This document shows, one piece after another, positions 22,640 through 30,795 of a stretch of DNA of 32,272 nt (positions are counted from its first letter, which is position 1; the number at the start of each line of letters is the position of its first letter). Both the position numbers and the translations under genes were made by a program. A model generated the notes under the pieces. The model worked only from the letters and a program-made list of their open reading frames with translations. It searched no databases and was not told the origin of the DNA. The stretch comes from a bacterium DOLZORAL124_64_63 (GTDB taxonomy: Bacteria > Krumholzibacteriota > Krumholzibacteriia > LZORAL124-64-63): assembly GCA_002747875.1 (NCBI GenBank), contig PDQT01000101.1:1-32272 (forward strand), given 5' to 3'.

Positions 22640-24376
22640 ATGTACAAACCTTATCAGAGTTGCGAGTGGCTTGAAGGCGGCTTGGCTTTCGCTCCCGATG
22701 GTCTTTATGTCTGCTGTCTGGTGCATCACGGCGATCTTGGCTGGCCAAAAATTTGTAATTTTACAGGCGGCCCCCTGCCGGTCGGGAAGATTTTGGAGCG
22801 TCGGGAAAATATTGTTCGCCTCATTCAGTCGGACGGTTTTAAGGCCTGTCATGGATGTGGCTTGAAGAAAAATGAAATTTGGAATAAAAACAATTGGTTA
22901 ATTGAAAAAATTAATTTTTCTCACAGCACAAAATGCAATCTTAGATGCTCGTATTGCTATCTCCAGAGACCCCAAACCAGCTCCCGGTGGTGGGATACGC
23001 CTGCGGTTATTCAAAAAGGACTCAAGCCGTATCCGGTAGGGGAAACCGTCTCGTCAATGATCGACGGCTGTTTCCTTTCTCCCGAAGCGACAATTGCATG
23101 GGGTGGGGGGGAGCCATTGCTTCTTGATGAATTCGATTCGGTTTACGAACAACTCGCATCGCATGGCGTTCGGCAGAGCGTCGCCACCAACGGAACGGTT
23201 TGGTCCGACGCCTTGGCGGGGGGACTGACATCCGATGGAAACGACATTGTTTGCAGCGTGGATGCCGGATCGTCCGAAACTTATATCGGCATCAAGAAAC
23301 GGGATTGTTTTGAGACCGTCTGGAAAAATCTGGCGGCATATGCACGTCGTGGAACAGTGGTCGCGAAATATATTTTTATCCCCAAAAATTCATCCAAAAG
23401 GGAAGTCATCGGATTCATTGACCGGGCTGAAAACTCGGGTGTCGCTCAGATCACCTGGGATGTGGACGCCTTTGATTCGGAAACAAGCGATTCTCTTGTC
23501 CGTCTTGTCGCCTTTGCCCGTGCCGAAGCGGACCGGCGCGGAATCAAAAACAGTATGGGGGGGTGTGGAATCCTCGGTTTTCCTGAAAAGGAAATTGATA
23601 AAACACGTAATGGATGGGAACGCGCCTTTAAAAGAACCAAGCAAAATCTCAGGGCGACCCTGACATCGGGCCAACTGTTACTGGGCGGATACCACCGGCG
23701 AATAAAAAAGTTGAAAGCCGAGTGGCGGAAAGGGCTTCCGGAAGAGATGGATGTCTGGGAGCGGTGGATTGACGGTCAGGGGCTTGACTGGCCAGAAGAC
23801 TATGCGTTCCGGATGGACCCGCGATCTGCCCTTCAACCGCATATCCGCGACGAGGTGGACGCGCCGCCGGGGGCGGATGTCTTCATTCTGGACGCAGGGG
23901 CCGGACCGCTGACCGGCGTTGGCAAGCAATGGCCCGGAAGGAACGTCGTGATTTTCCCGATTGATGTTTTGGCCGAAGAATACAATGATTTTTTAAGAAA
24001 AACCAAACGGACACCGCCGGTGAGAACTGAATCCGTGGACATGGAAACATTGTCTTCCCGGTTCGAGCGGAATTTTTTCGATTTTGTATATGTCTGCAAC
24101 AGTCTGCACTGCTGTTATGATCCGGTGAAAGCGCTGCGTGAAATGGTGCGTGTTCTGAAGCCGGGGGGAGCCATCTTTCTGAGCCATTCTGTTCGGGAGG
24201 GTGGAAACAGAAATTATCGTGGAATGTACCAATGGGATCTTTTTTCCCGAAATGGTGACCTGACGCTCGGAAATGCAGATATGGCCTTCGGCGTCAACCA
24301 TTTGCTTGCTGCCGCCACGGACATCTCTGTTGAACACAGTGACAGCTGGCTTGTCGCCGTTCTGAGGAAGAAGTAG
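22640..24376 (+). CDS. Radical SAM-methyltransferase fusion with N-terminal SPASM-like cysteine region
   Basis: The 578-residue protein has three parts. Residues 1-75 contain C8, C25/C26, C39, C70 and C73 spaced like a SPASM iron-sulfur region (C, a short hairpin ending in DGLYVCC, then a late CHGC), but placed before the core instead of after it. Residues about 88-290 are a radical SAM domain with CNLRCSYC (C99, C103, C106) and a GGGEP motif (about 152-156). Residues about 380-578 are a class I methyltransferase (FILDAGAGPLTG, CNSLHCCYDP, KPGGAIFLSHSV) of a type I know from surface-polysaccharide clusters. The substrate is unknown. GGAG precedes ATG 22640 by about nine bases. The gene is less GC-rich than the flagellar genes around it, suggesting transfer. 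Confidence 0.82.
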   Translation: MYKPYQSCEWLEGGLAFAPDGLYVCCLVHHGDLGWPKICNFTGGPLPVGKILERRENIVRLIQSDGFKACHGCGLKKNEIWNKNNWLIEKINFSHSTKCNLRCSYCYLQRPQTSSRWWDTPAVIQKGLKPYPVGETVSSMIDGCFLSPEATIAWGGGEPLLLDEFDSVYEQLASHGVRQSVATNGTVWSDALAGGLTSDGNDIVCSVDAGSSETYIGIKKRDCFETVWKNLAAYARRGTVVAKYIFIPKNSSKREVIGFIDRAENSGVAQITWDVDAFDSETSDSLVRLVAFARAEADRRGIKNSMGGCGILGFPEKEIDKTRNGWERAFKRTKQNLRATLTSGQLLLGGYHRRIKKLKAEWRKGLPEEMDVWERWIDGQGLDWPEDYAFRMDPRSALQPHIRDEVDAPPGADVFILDAGAGPLTGVGKQWPGRNVVIFPIDVLAEEYNDFLRKTKRTPPVRTESVDMETLSSRFERNFFDFVYVCNSLHCCYDPVKALREMVRVLKPGGAIFLSHSVREGGNRNYRGMYQWDLFSRNGDLTLGNADMAFGVNHLLAAATDISVEHSDSWLVAVLRKK

Positions 24377-24825
24377 GGGGCAACCTTTTTGAATCGCTAC
24401 CCAATGTCATAGAACCGTCGGTGCCATTCCCCTTCCCTATTGCTTTGTCATGGCTTAATTTCAGGATAATTGAACTCTGATTTATAATAGCCCCAATGAG
24501 TTATGACACACTCAGCCCTAAATCTCTGCTATGTCAAAGCACTGGCGGCCTTGGGAGAGGGAGATCGCGGGCACGCTGAACTATTGTTTTTTTCCATTTT
24601 ATGCGACATCTATCTTGACAGAGAGCGCTGATGAACCTGGCGTTATGCCAAAGGTCAGGATACTGAGAAAACAGGAACATAACATTATAATGGTTTTAAG
24701 CTTTGACTCACAGGGTTGCATATGCCAAAATTATGTAGCAAGGGCGCAGATTTCCGTTAGAATCCAGGTGCTGATGTCAAAACTCTCTAAGATATAGAAT
24801 GAATAATTAAGCGAGGAGTCGAGAG
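24377..24825. other. AT-rich intergenic region within the accessory insert
   Basis: This 449-base stretch has no gene I can support. A TATAAT at 24483-24488 could be a -10 element, but no good -35 lies at the right distance. An 88-codon frame (24531-24797) lacks a ribosome site and family resemblance. The AT-rich composition continues into the two small genes that follow. Confidence 0.4.
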
Positions 24826-25116
24826 ATGGATTTTAAAAAAGCTATTGCTGTTGCTGAAAAAAATGCTAGAGATCTTGTTCCCGGGGCGGCAGAATTTACT
24901 TTGGAAGGTGCGGTTATTTCCGGCGGGGACTATGAAATTACTTTGAGCTATTACCTGAGAGACAAAATCCCATTTGAATCAGCGGGGGACGCCAATAAAA
25001 AAAACAATATATTTCAACTAGCTACACTCATGGGAACGAGAAGAGAATACAAGGTTTTTATCGTCGACAAAAACACTTTCACTTTCAAGGGATTTAAGGC
25101 CTGCAAAGAGAGGTAA
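24826..25116 (+). CDS. Small hypothetical protein, likely partner of the PIN protein
   Basis: This is a 96-residue protein of no family I can name with confidence. It shows an N-terminal helix (MDFKKAIAVAEKNARDL), then a series of probable beta strands (FTLEGAVISGGDYEITLSYYL) and a closing hairpin EYKVFIVDKNTFTFKGFK. This helix-plus-sheet shape is seen in small immunity- or antitoxin-like proteins. AGGAG precedes the ATG. Only five bases separate it from the PIN gene, so the two form a unit. By position it would be the antitoxin or a partner; this is inference. Base composition is AT-rich like the next gene. Confidence 0.7.
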   Translation: MDFKKAIAVAEKNARDLVPGAAEFTLEGAVISGGDYEITLSYYLRDKIPFESAGDANKKNNIFQLATLMGTRREYKVFIVDKNTFTFKGFKACKER

Positions 25117-25121
25117 CGAGA

Positions 25122-25583
25122 ATGAAAGATGGGCTGTTAATAGACACCAATCTTCTTCTTGTGATGATCATTGGCAGAATTGACGAAGGGCGATATATCG
25201 AAAAGTCAAAGCGCCTGGGGGATTTCTGTATCGAGGATTACTACCAGCTATGGGCATTTGTCAAAGGTTATAAGGAGGTTTTGATAACCCCTTATATTGC
25301 TGCAGAAGTTTCTAATTTAATCGACTTGAACGACCAAGCAAGAATTAGAGCCTTTGAATTGGCAAGGGAAATTTTTAGCTTATTCAGGCAAGCAGAAACC
25401 TTAATTTCTAATGACTGCAAGGGTGACTTTTTCCTTAAATTCGGCTTAACGGATAACTCGATAATCACGCTATCAAAAGACTTTAGTGTTCTTACAAATG
25501 ATCACAGAATGCTCATACCTCTATATAAAGTAAGCCCTGAAAGGATAATCCCTTACATTCCTTATAAGAAACGAAACAATTAA
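25122..25583 (+). CDS. PIN-domain ribonuclease-like protein
   Basis: The 153-residue protein carries the four acidic positions of a PIN nuclease: D8 in LLIDTNLLL, E62 in AAEVSNL, D111 in GLTDNSII and D127 in VLTNDHRM. PIN proteins are Mg2+-dependent RNases, often the toxin (VapC-like) of toxin-antitoxin pairs. The protein is slightly longer than a typical VapC, with an insertion between residues 20 and 50. Together with the 96-residue protein just upstream it resembles a two-gene toxin-antitoxin or defence module; the target RNA is unknown. A hand count gives 24 G/C in the 60 bases from 25321, against 37 in the 60 from 17821 in fliI, so it is likely acquired. Confidence 0.8.
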   Translation: MKDGLLIDTNLLLVMIIGRIDEGRYIEKSKRLGDFCIEDYYQLWAFVKGYKEVLITPYIAAEVSNLIDLNDQARIRAFELAREIFSLFRQAETLISNDCKGDFFLKFGLTDNSIITLSKDFSVLTNDHRMLIPLYKVSPERIIPYIPYKKRNN

Positions 25584-25660
25584 GTGATTTTAAAATAGGC
25601 TTGCAGTACTACGTATGGTCGAATTGTTACGTTCGCTCGCAATTAACTAATTGGAATTGA

Positions 25661-26461
25661 GTGCTTTATACACAAATGCCGCACAACCCGGCACTCAACA
25701 TGGACCGCAGGGGCTTCCGTTTCGCCCCGGCCCCTGCGGCCGGTTCGCTTGGCGATATACTCCTGGATCTGCGAGTCAAAATGAATTCCTTTCGCCTTCC
25801 CGCCGCTTTTGATGTCCTGCTGGTGGTCCTTATGGCCGCGTTTCTTCTCATGACGGCAAAAACCGGCGTGGACCTCGTGAATCTGAGCAGGATGAGCGAA
25901 AAAGCCGCAGCCCCGGCGCCTGCGTCAAGGCCTGCCCCACCGGTCCTTACGCCGGAAATGATTGAGGCTCTTCGACGGCTTGAGGACAATACCGGCATCC
26001 GGACAGAGGTGCAGGACGAGGGCATCCGCCTGGTATTGACGGAAACCCTGCTCTACGCCTCCGGGAAGGCGGCATTATCCGCTGACGGACGAAAATTGCT
26101 GAAGCGGGTGATCCCCGTCCTGTCCGGGGGAGAGGGGAAAATCCGGATCGAGGGCCATTCCGATGACCGGCCCATCCGGAGATCCCGCTATAAAACCAAT
26201 ATTGAACTGTCCATGGCGCGGGCCCTCCAGGTGGCCCGGCATCTTGTGGAATCCGGGAAAATTTCGGCGGATCGCATCTCCGCCACTGGATATGGAGCGA
26301 AAAAACCGGTATATCCCAATGACAGCCCGTCTCACCGGGCGGAAAACCGGAGAGTGGAGATCCTCCTGGAAGGCGCGGATCTTCCCGATGAGGATTTTTC
26401 GAATCAAAAAACCGCAGAAAGACCGGATTCATACCGAAACAAAATCCAAGAGGAAAAATGA
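25661..26461 (+). CDS. Orphan MotB-like OmpA-domain protein of the flagellar operon
   Basis: The product is up to 266 residues. One membrane helix begins FDVLLVVLMAAFLLMTAKTG (about residues 49-68), with an Asp in the place of the MotB ion-binding residue. A short linker and a C-terminal OmpA/MotB peptidoglycan-binding domain follow (IRIEGHSDDRPIRRSRYKTNIELSMARA, then NRRVEILLEG). No MotA accompanies it; the complete motA-motB pair is elsewhere in the window. The start is uncertain: GTG 25661, ATG 25676 and ATG 25781 are all possible, and the first 40 residues look unrelated to MotB. It lies just after the accessory insert, so its 5' end may have been remodelled. It overlaps fliL by four bases. 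Confidence 0.8.
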   Translation: MLYTQMPHNPALNMDRRGFRFAPAPAAGSLGDILLDLRVKMNSFRLPAAFDVLLVVLMAAFLLMTAKTGVDLVNLSRMSEKAAAPAPASRPAPPVLTPEMIEALRRLEDNTGIRTEVQDEGIRLVLTETLLYASGKAALSADGRKLLKRVIPVLSGGEGKIRIEGHSDDRPIRRSRYKTNIELSMARALQVARHLVESGKISADRISATGYGAKKPVYPNDSPSHRAENRRVEILLEGADLPDEDFSNQKTAERPDSYRNKIQEEK

Positions 26462-26982
26462 ACAGAAACCCCCTGGTACTCATCCTGATTGCGTTTGCCC
26501 TGCTATTTTTTTTTGTGAGCGGCGGCAGCGTCTGGCTGATGCGCGATAAAATCCCGTTTTTGAGCGGCGTAGAGGAGGCCTCTGAAAGCGGGGAAAGAGA
26601 TGAAGCCGGTAAGGGCAAAAAAAAAGAGAAACCGGTAAAACCGGATATCGGACCGACCTTTGCCATGAATCCCTTTATCGTGAACCTGGGCGACCCCAAA
26701 CTGACCAAATACCTGCGGGTGACCATTCACCTGGAAATGGATTTGGCCAGGGCGGACAAAAAAGGAGAGGAAAGCGAATCCAGGGTACGCGACGAACTGG
26801 AACGGCGTCTGCCCCAAATCAGAGACGCGCTGCTGACCATCTTCTCATCCAAGGAATCGGCCATGCTGCGCTCCGTGGAAGGAAAGGAAATCGTCCGCCA
26901 GGAAATCAAGGAGGAAGTGAACAAACGCCTGGCCCGCGGCAGCATCAAAAACGTATTTTTTTCGGATTTTGTGATCCAGTAG
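26458..26982 (+). CDS. fliL: Flagellar basal body-associated protein FliL
   Basis: The 174-residue protein has an N-terminal membrane helix (LVLILIAFALLFFFVSGGSVW), a charged low-complexity linker (Lys/Glu-rich, about 40-62) and a periplasmic FliL domain: FIVNLGDPKLTKYLRVTIHLEMD, then LPQIRDALLTIFSSKESAMLRSVEGKE and VFFSDFVIQ at the end. FliL surrounds and supports stator units. The ATG overlaps the MotB-like gene stop (ATGA), which ties expression of the two. Confidence 0.93.
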   Translation: MNRNPLVLILIAFALLFFFVSGGSVWLMRDKIPFLSGVEEASESGERDEAGKGKKKEKPVKPDIGPTFAMNPFIVNLGDPKLTKYLRVTIHLEMDLARADKKGEESESRVRDELERRLPQIRDALLTIFSSKESAMLRSVEGKEIVRQEIKEEVNKRLARGSIKNVFFSDFVIQ

Positions 26983-26994
26983 CGGAGGCGGAAT

Positions 26995-27978
26995 TTGTCC
27001 GAAAAAATACTTTCGCAGGATGAGATCAACGCCCTGTATTCTGCCATGGCGGAAGGGTCCGAAGAAGAAGAGCCCGAACAGCCGGAACCGTCGGAGGAAG
27101 ATGCCCTTCCCTATGATTTCCATGTGCAGATCAAACGGCCGGGCGAGCGGTTCGATGTTTTAAACGAAGTCTGCCACCGCTTTGCCGTCGCGCTCAAGGA
27201 CGTGCTGGGTACACATCTGCGCCGGGCCATTGAGGTGGATTTCGTATCCACGGAGATGCAGAAGTTCAGCGATTTTCTGAATGATTTCAACAAACCCACC
27301 AATTTTAATATTTTCAATATGGAGCCTTTCCGGGGCTCGGCCCTGCTCGTCATCACCGACAGTCTGGCCTTTTCCTTCATTGACTGCGTCTTTGGCGGAT
27401 CGGGAAAACCGGTCAGCCGGATGCGCGATTTCACCCTGATTGAGCAGCGGGTTCTGCGGCGCCTGGTGGTGGACATTCTCAAGCAGTTGGAAAAATCCTG
27501 GGAAATGGTCCATCACTTCCGGTTTTTATACCGCAAAATGGAATCCAACCCGGATTTCATCCAGGTCATCGGCCCGACGGACCAGGTGGTGGTACTCTCC
27601 TTTTTCTTGAATTCAGACGAATACACGGGCAATCTCCATGTCTGCATTCCCTTCCAGACCCTGGAACCCATCAAGGAAAAGCTGTCTTATAAAAACCTGC
27701 GGGAGATGGCCTCCAAGAGCATGCCCGACCCCCGGCTCAATAATATGCTGCGCCAGACCGATGTGAATATCGTGGTGGAGCTGGGCGGCGGAACCTATAC
27801 GATCCGGGATCTTCTGGATTTGGAAACCGGAGATGTGATTTCCCTGGATGCCGGCATCCATGATCCCGTGCCGGTCCGGGTGGAAGATGTGACCAAATTT
27901 CAGGGAGTTCCCGGCGTATCGCGCGGAAACCGGGCCGTCCGGATCACCTCGACATATAACGGGACAACGGAGGCATAG
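26995..27978 (+). CDS. fliM: Flagellar motor switch protein FliM
   Basis: The 327-residue protein starts with the CheY-binding peptide LSQDEINALYSAM. It contains the CheC-like middle domain (FSDFLNDFNKPTNFNIFNMEPFRGSALLVI) and ends in a SpoA domain that pairs with FliN. It sets rotation direction in the C-ring. The start is a rare TTG at 26995, supported by a GGAGG ribosome site six bases upstream and by the conserved N-terminal peptide. The acidic stretch EEEEPEQPEPSEED (about 23-36) is a flexible linker. Confidence 0.95.
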   Translation: MSEKILSQDEINALYSAMAEGSEEEEPEQPEPSEEDALPYDFHVQIKRPGERFDVLNEVCHRFAVALKDVLGTHLRRAIEVDFVSTEMQKFSDFLNDFNKPTNFNIFNMEPFRGSALLVITDSLAFSFIDCVFGGSGKPVSRMRDFTLIEQRVLRRLVVDILKQLEKSWEMVHHFRFLYRKMESNPDFIQVIGPTDQVVVLSFFLNSDEYTGNLHVCIPFQTLEPIKEKLSYKNLREMASKSMPDPRLNNMLRQTDVNIVVELGGGTYTIRDLLDLETGDVISLDAGIHDPVPVRVEDVTKFQGVPGVSRGNRAVRITSTYNGTTEA

Positions 27979-27984
27979 CCGTTT

Positions 27985-28332
27985 ATGGCGGATGAACTGC
28001 AGCAGAAAGACGCATTCGGGCAGGAAGACGATATGGACTTCCCGCTGGACGATATAAGTCCGGCCCCCCCTCCCCGGGATATTGATTTCATACTGGATAT
28101 TCCCCTCCAGATTACGGTGGAGCTGGGCCGGACCCGTATGCGGATATCCGATCTTCTCAAGCTGGGGCAGGGATCGGTCATCGAGCTGGGAAAACTGGCG
28201 GGGGAACCCCTGGAAATCCTGGTGAATGACCGCCTGATCGCCCGGGGGGACGTGGTCACGGTCAATGAAAAATACGGGGTCCGGATCACGGAAATCATCA
28301 GCCCCGTGGAACGGATCGAGAAGCTGGGATGA
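27985..28332 (+). CDS. fliN: Flagellar motor switch protein FliN
   Basis: The 115-residue protein has an acidic N-terminal tail and a full SpoA domain: DIDFILDIPLQITVELGRT, RISDLLKLGQGSVIEL and VNDRLIARGDVVTVNEKYGVRI. FliN forms the lower C-ring and docks FliH. It ends with an ATGA overlap into fliO. Confidence 0.95.
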   Translation: MADELQQKDAFGQEDDMDFPLDDISPAPPPRDIDFILDIPLQITVELGRTRMRISDLLKLGQGSVIELGKLAGEPLEILVNDRLIARGDVVTVNEKYGVRITEIISPVERIEKLG

Positions 28333-28757
28333 GCCCGGAACCGGATCTCACCGCCGCAGCCCTGCGTATGGCCGCAGCCCTCGTGGCCGGATTTGCGCTG
28401 CTTTTCACGGTTTTATGGCTGGTGCGCCGCCTCATGGGGACCGGTATGCCCGGAGGAGGACGCCGTCTGCGGGTATTGGAACGGGTCATGCTGGCTCCCG
28501 GCCACCAGGCGGCCCTGCTTCAGGTTCCCGGTGCGCTTCTGGTGGTGGGCATGAGCCGGGAGGGCATCCGTGTGCTGCATACCTCCGAGACCCCGGCGAT
28601 CCGGCCGCCCGACGGCGGCCCGTCCGGCATCCTGCTCGCCGATAAGGCCGATGGCGATCCCGCCGCACCGCAAAACACCGGGATATCCTCCTCGTTTTCC
28701 GCCGCGCTGGCTTCCGCCCTGGGCCGCAGCGTGGAACGGGAGCATATCGAATCATGA
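28329..28757 (+). CDS. fliO: Flagellar biosynthesis protein FliO
   Basis: The 142-residue protein is poorly conserved, as FliO usually is. It has one membrane helix (ALRMAAALVAGFALLFTVLWLVRRLMG) followed by the FliO-type segment LRVLERVMLAPGHQAALLQVPGALLVVGM and a disordered tail. FliO assists FliP assembly into the export gate. Position between fliN and fliP and the overlaps on both sides support the call. Confidence 0.85.
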   Translation: MSPEPDLTAAALRMAAALVAGFALLFTVLWLVRRLMGTGMPGGGRRLRVLERVMLAPGHQAALLQVPGALLVVGMSREGIRVLHTSETPAIRPPDGGPSGILLADKADGDPAAPQNTGISSSFSAALASALGRSVEREHIES

Positions 28758-29617
28758 GTGCGCATCCGGAATCCGTTTTCACCGGCCCTTTCTTTCGCCG
28801 GGGCGATATCCGGAATAATCCCATGAAAGGGGAAGGAAAACGCCTCCGGGCGGCCCTTTTCCTGCTGCCGGTACTCCTGCTGCTGCTGGCGGCCGTATCT
28901 GGCGGAGATCAGGCGGCCCAGGCGGCCTCTTCCATTACCATGCCCAAAATCCAGATCGGAGTGGACCAGGGAGGCGACGGCAAGGATACGGCCCTGGTGC
29001 TGGAGATTTTTCTCCTGTTCACCCTGCTTTCCCTTGCGCCGGCCATTCTCATTATGATGACGGCCTTCACCCGGATCGTCATTGTGCTGGCCGTGCTCCG
29101 GCAGGCCATGGGCACCCAGCAGATGCCGCCCAGTCAGGTGGTGATCGGGCTCTCGCTGTTTCTGACTTTTTTCGTTATGCAGCCTGTGCTGGATCAGGCG
29201 AACCGGGAAGCCTTGCAGCCCTATCTGGCGGAAGAAATTTCCCTGACCGAGGCCGTGGAGATTTCCGCCGTTCCCCTGCGCCGCTTTATGGCGGCCCAGA
29301 CCCGGGAAAAAGACCTGGCCCTGTTCGTCTCCCTGGCCCGGATGAAACGGCCCGCCGGAATTGATGATATTCCCTTTCATGTACTCATCCCGGCCTTTGT
29401 CATCAGCGAGCTGAAAACCGCGTTCGAGATCGGGTTTCTGCTTTATGTGCCTTTTCTGATCGTGGACATGGTGGTGGCCAGCGTACTCTTATCCATGGGC
29501 ATGATGATGCTGCCGCCCATCATGGTCTCGCTGCCGTTCAAGATGATGCTCTTCGTGTTGGCCGACGGGTGGCGGCTGATTATCGGATCGCTCATGAAGA
29601 GTTTTACGGGATATTGA
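28754..29617 (+). CDS. fliP: Flagellar export gate protein FliP
   Basis: The protein is 287 residues, or 264 if it starts at ATG 28823. From the second start it has a standard cleavable signal peptide (MKGEGKRLRAALFLLPVLLLLLAA), which FliP proteins carry; the longer form overlaps fliO in an ATGA junction but would have an unusual leader. The core shows FLLFTLLSLAPAILIMMTAFTRIVIVLAVLRQAMGTQQMPPSQV and IPAFVISELKTAFEIGFLLYVPFLIVDMVVASVLLSMGMMMLPP, the FliP signatures. FliP5FliQ4FliR1 forms the export channel. Confidence 0.94.
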   Translation: MSAHPESVFTGPFFRRGDIRNNPMKGEGKRLRAALFLLPVLLLLLAAVSGGDQAAQAASSITMPKIQIGVDQGGDGKDTALVLEIFLLFTLLSLAPAILIMMTAFTRIVIVLAVLRQAMGTQQMPPSQVVIGLSLFLTFFVMQPVLDQANREALQPYLAEEISLTEAVEISAVPLRRFMAAQTREKDLALFVSLARMKRPAGIDDIPFHVLIPAFVISELKTAFEIGFLLYVPFLIVDMVVASVLLSMGMMMLPPIMVSLPFKMMLFVLADGWRLIIGSLMKSFTGY

Positions 29618-29644
29618 AAAAGACAAAAAGGGCAAGGCAAAAAA

Positions 29645-29914
29645 ATGACCCCTGAATTCGTGACCGGATTTTTTTTCGAGGCCCTGAAAACGGCCCTGAT
29701 GCTGGCTTCGCCCATGCTGGTGGCCGGGCTGGTGGCCGGGGTGCTCATCAGCATGTTTCAGGCCGCCACCCAGATCAATGAAATGACGCTGATCTTCATC
29801 CCGAAAATGATCGCCGTGGCCTTGGCCCTGCTTGTTTTTTTCCCCTGGATGCTCCAGCTTATGATCAGCTTTACCAGTCATTTATTCAGCAATTTTCACC
29901 AGATGATCCGGTAG
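29645..29914 (+). CDS. fliQ: Flagellar export gate protein FliQ
   Basis: The 89-residue protein has two membrane helices (ALMLASPMLVAGLVAGVLISMFQAATQINE and KMIAVALALLVFFPWMLQLMI), the complete FliQ layout. QAATQINEMTL is the family signature loop. It is followed by fliR with a three-base gap. Confidence 0.95.
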   Translation: MTPEFVTGFFFEALKTALMLASPMLVAGLVAGVLISMFQAATQINEMTLIFIPKMIAVALALLVFFPWMLQLMISFTSHLFSNFHQMIR

Positions 29915-29917
29915 CAC

Positions 29918-30709
29918 ATGACGCTGGATCAATTGCTTCTGTCCCTGCGCATCGCGCCGGAGACCGTCCAGCTTTTCTTTCTCATCCTGGTGCGCATGGC
30001 GGGCGTTATCACCGCATTGCCTCCCATGGATATGAGGGGCGTCCCGGCCATGGCAAAGGTGGGACTGACCATGGGCCTGACCCTGATGGTTTATCCCCTG
30101 CTTTCTGGAAATCCGCCGCCGCCGGCTTCCGGGACCGTGGCCCTGGGCCTGATGGTCCTGATCGAAGCGGGGCTGGGCCTGTTTTACGGCCTGTTTATCC
30201 GCCTGCTTTTTGCCGGGGTGCAGCTTGCCGGGCAGCTCGCCGGGTTCCAGATGGGATTTGCCATTGTTAATGTCATGGATCCGGTAAGCAGCTCCCAGAT
30301 GTCCATTACCGGTCAGATCCTGAATATTTTTTCCCTGCTGGCCTTCGTGATGCTGGACATGCACCATGCCGTGATCAGGGTCGTGGTTCTGGGATTTTCC
30401 ATCGCCCCGCCCGGAACCTGGTCGCCGGGGCCGGGAGCCGCCGCGTTGATGAACGCCGCCGGAGCGGAGATGTTTACCACGGCCCTTAAAATCGGGGCGC
30501 CGGTCATCGCGGCCCTGCTGCTGACCAGCGTGGCCTTCGGGCTCATGGCCCGGACCGTGCCCCAGATGAATATTTTTTTCGTGGCCATGCCCATGAAAAT
30601 CCTGGTGGGACTGTTTTTCATGGCCCTGTCCCTTACCTATTTCTGGCCGGCCCTTGATCCCCTGTTCTACGGCATGATCCGGCGGATGCTGCGGCTTTCC
30701 GCCGGCTGA
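29918..30709 (+). CDS. fliR: Flagellar export gate protein FliR
   Basis: The 263-residue membrane protein has several long hydrophobic segments and FliR signatures: LVRMAGVITALPPMDMRGVPAMAKVGLT, GLGLFYGLFIRLLFAGVQLAGQLAGFQMGFAI and NIFFVAMPMKILVGLFFMALS. It closes the FliPQR gate. An 86-base gap separates it from flhB and shows nothing recognisable. Confidence 0.94.
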   Translation: MTLDQLLLSLRIAPETVQLFFLILVRMAGVITALPPMDMRGVPAMAKVGLTMGLTLMVYPLLSGNPPPPASGTVALGLMVLIEAGLGLFYGLFIRLLFAGVQLAGQLAGFQMGFAIVNVMDPVSSSQMSITGQILNIFSLLAFVMLDMHHAVIRVVVLGFSIAPPGTWSPGPGAAALMNAAGAEMFTTALKIGAPVIAALLLTSVAFGLMARTVPQMNIFFVAMPMKILVGLFFMALSLTYFWPALDPLFYGMIRRMLRLSAG

Positions 30710-30795
30710 CGGTCCCCATCGGCCGGGCCGGAAAATTACTTCGGGCGGATTGATGCCGCCCCGACCAGACGAAACCCCGGACGGGAGCAGGCCGG

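Noticed and set aside
22265..22852. A 195-codon minus-strand frame across the end of flgE and the start of the radical SAM gene
   Set aside because: It overlaps two real genes, has no good ribosome site, and its hydrophobic stretch falls over the hairpin region.
24531..24797. An 88-codon plus-strand frame in the AT-rich gap before the PIN pair
   Set aside because: No ribosome site, no recognisable family and no coupling with the next gene; more likely chance.
25584..25660. Possible integron attC or phage att site at the right edge of the insert
   Set aside because: AT-rich with short AATT palindromes, but no core-site pairs, no integrase and no matching repeat on the left edge were found.
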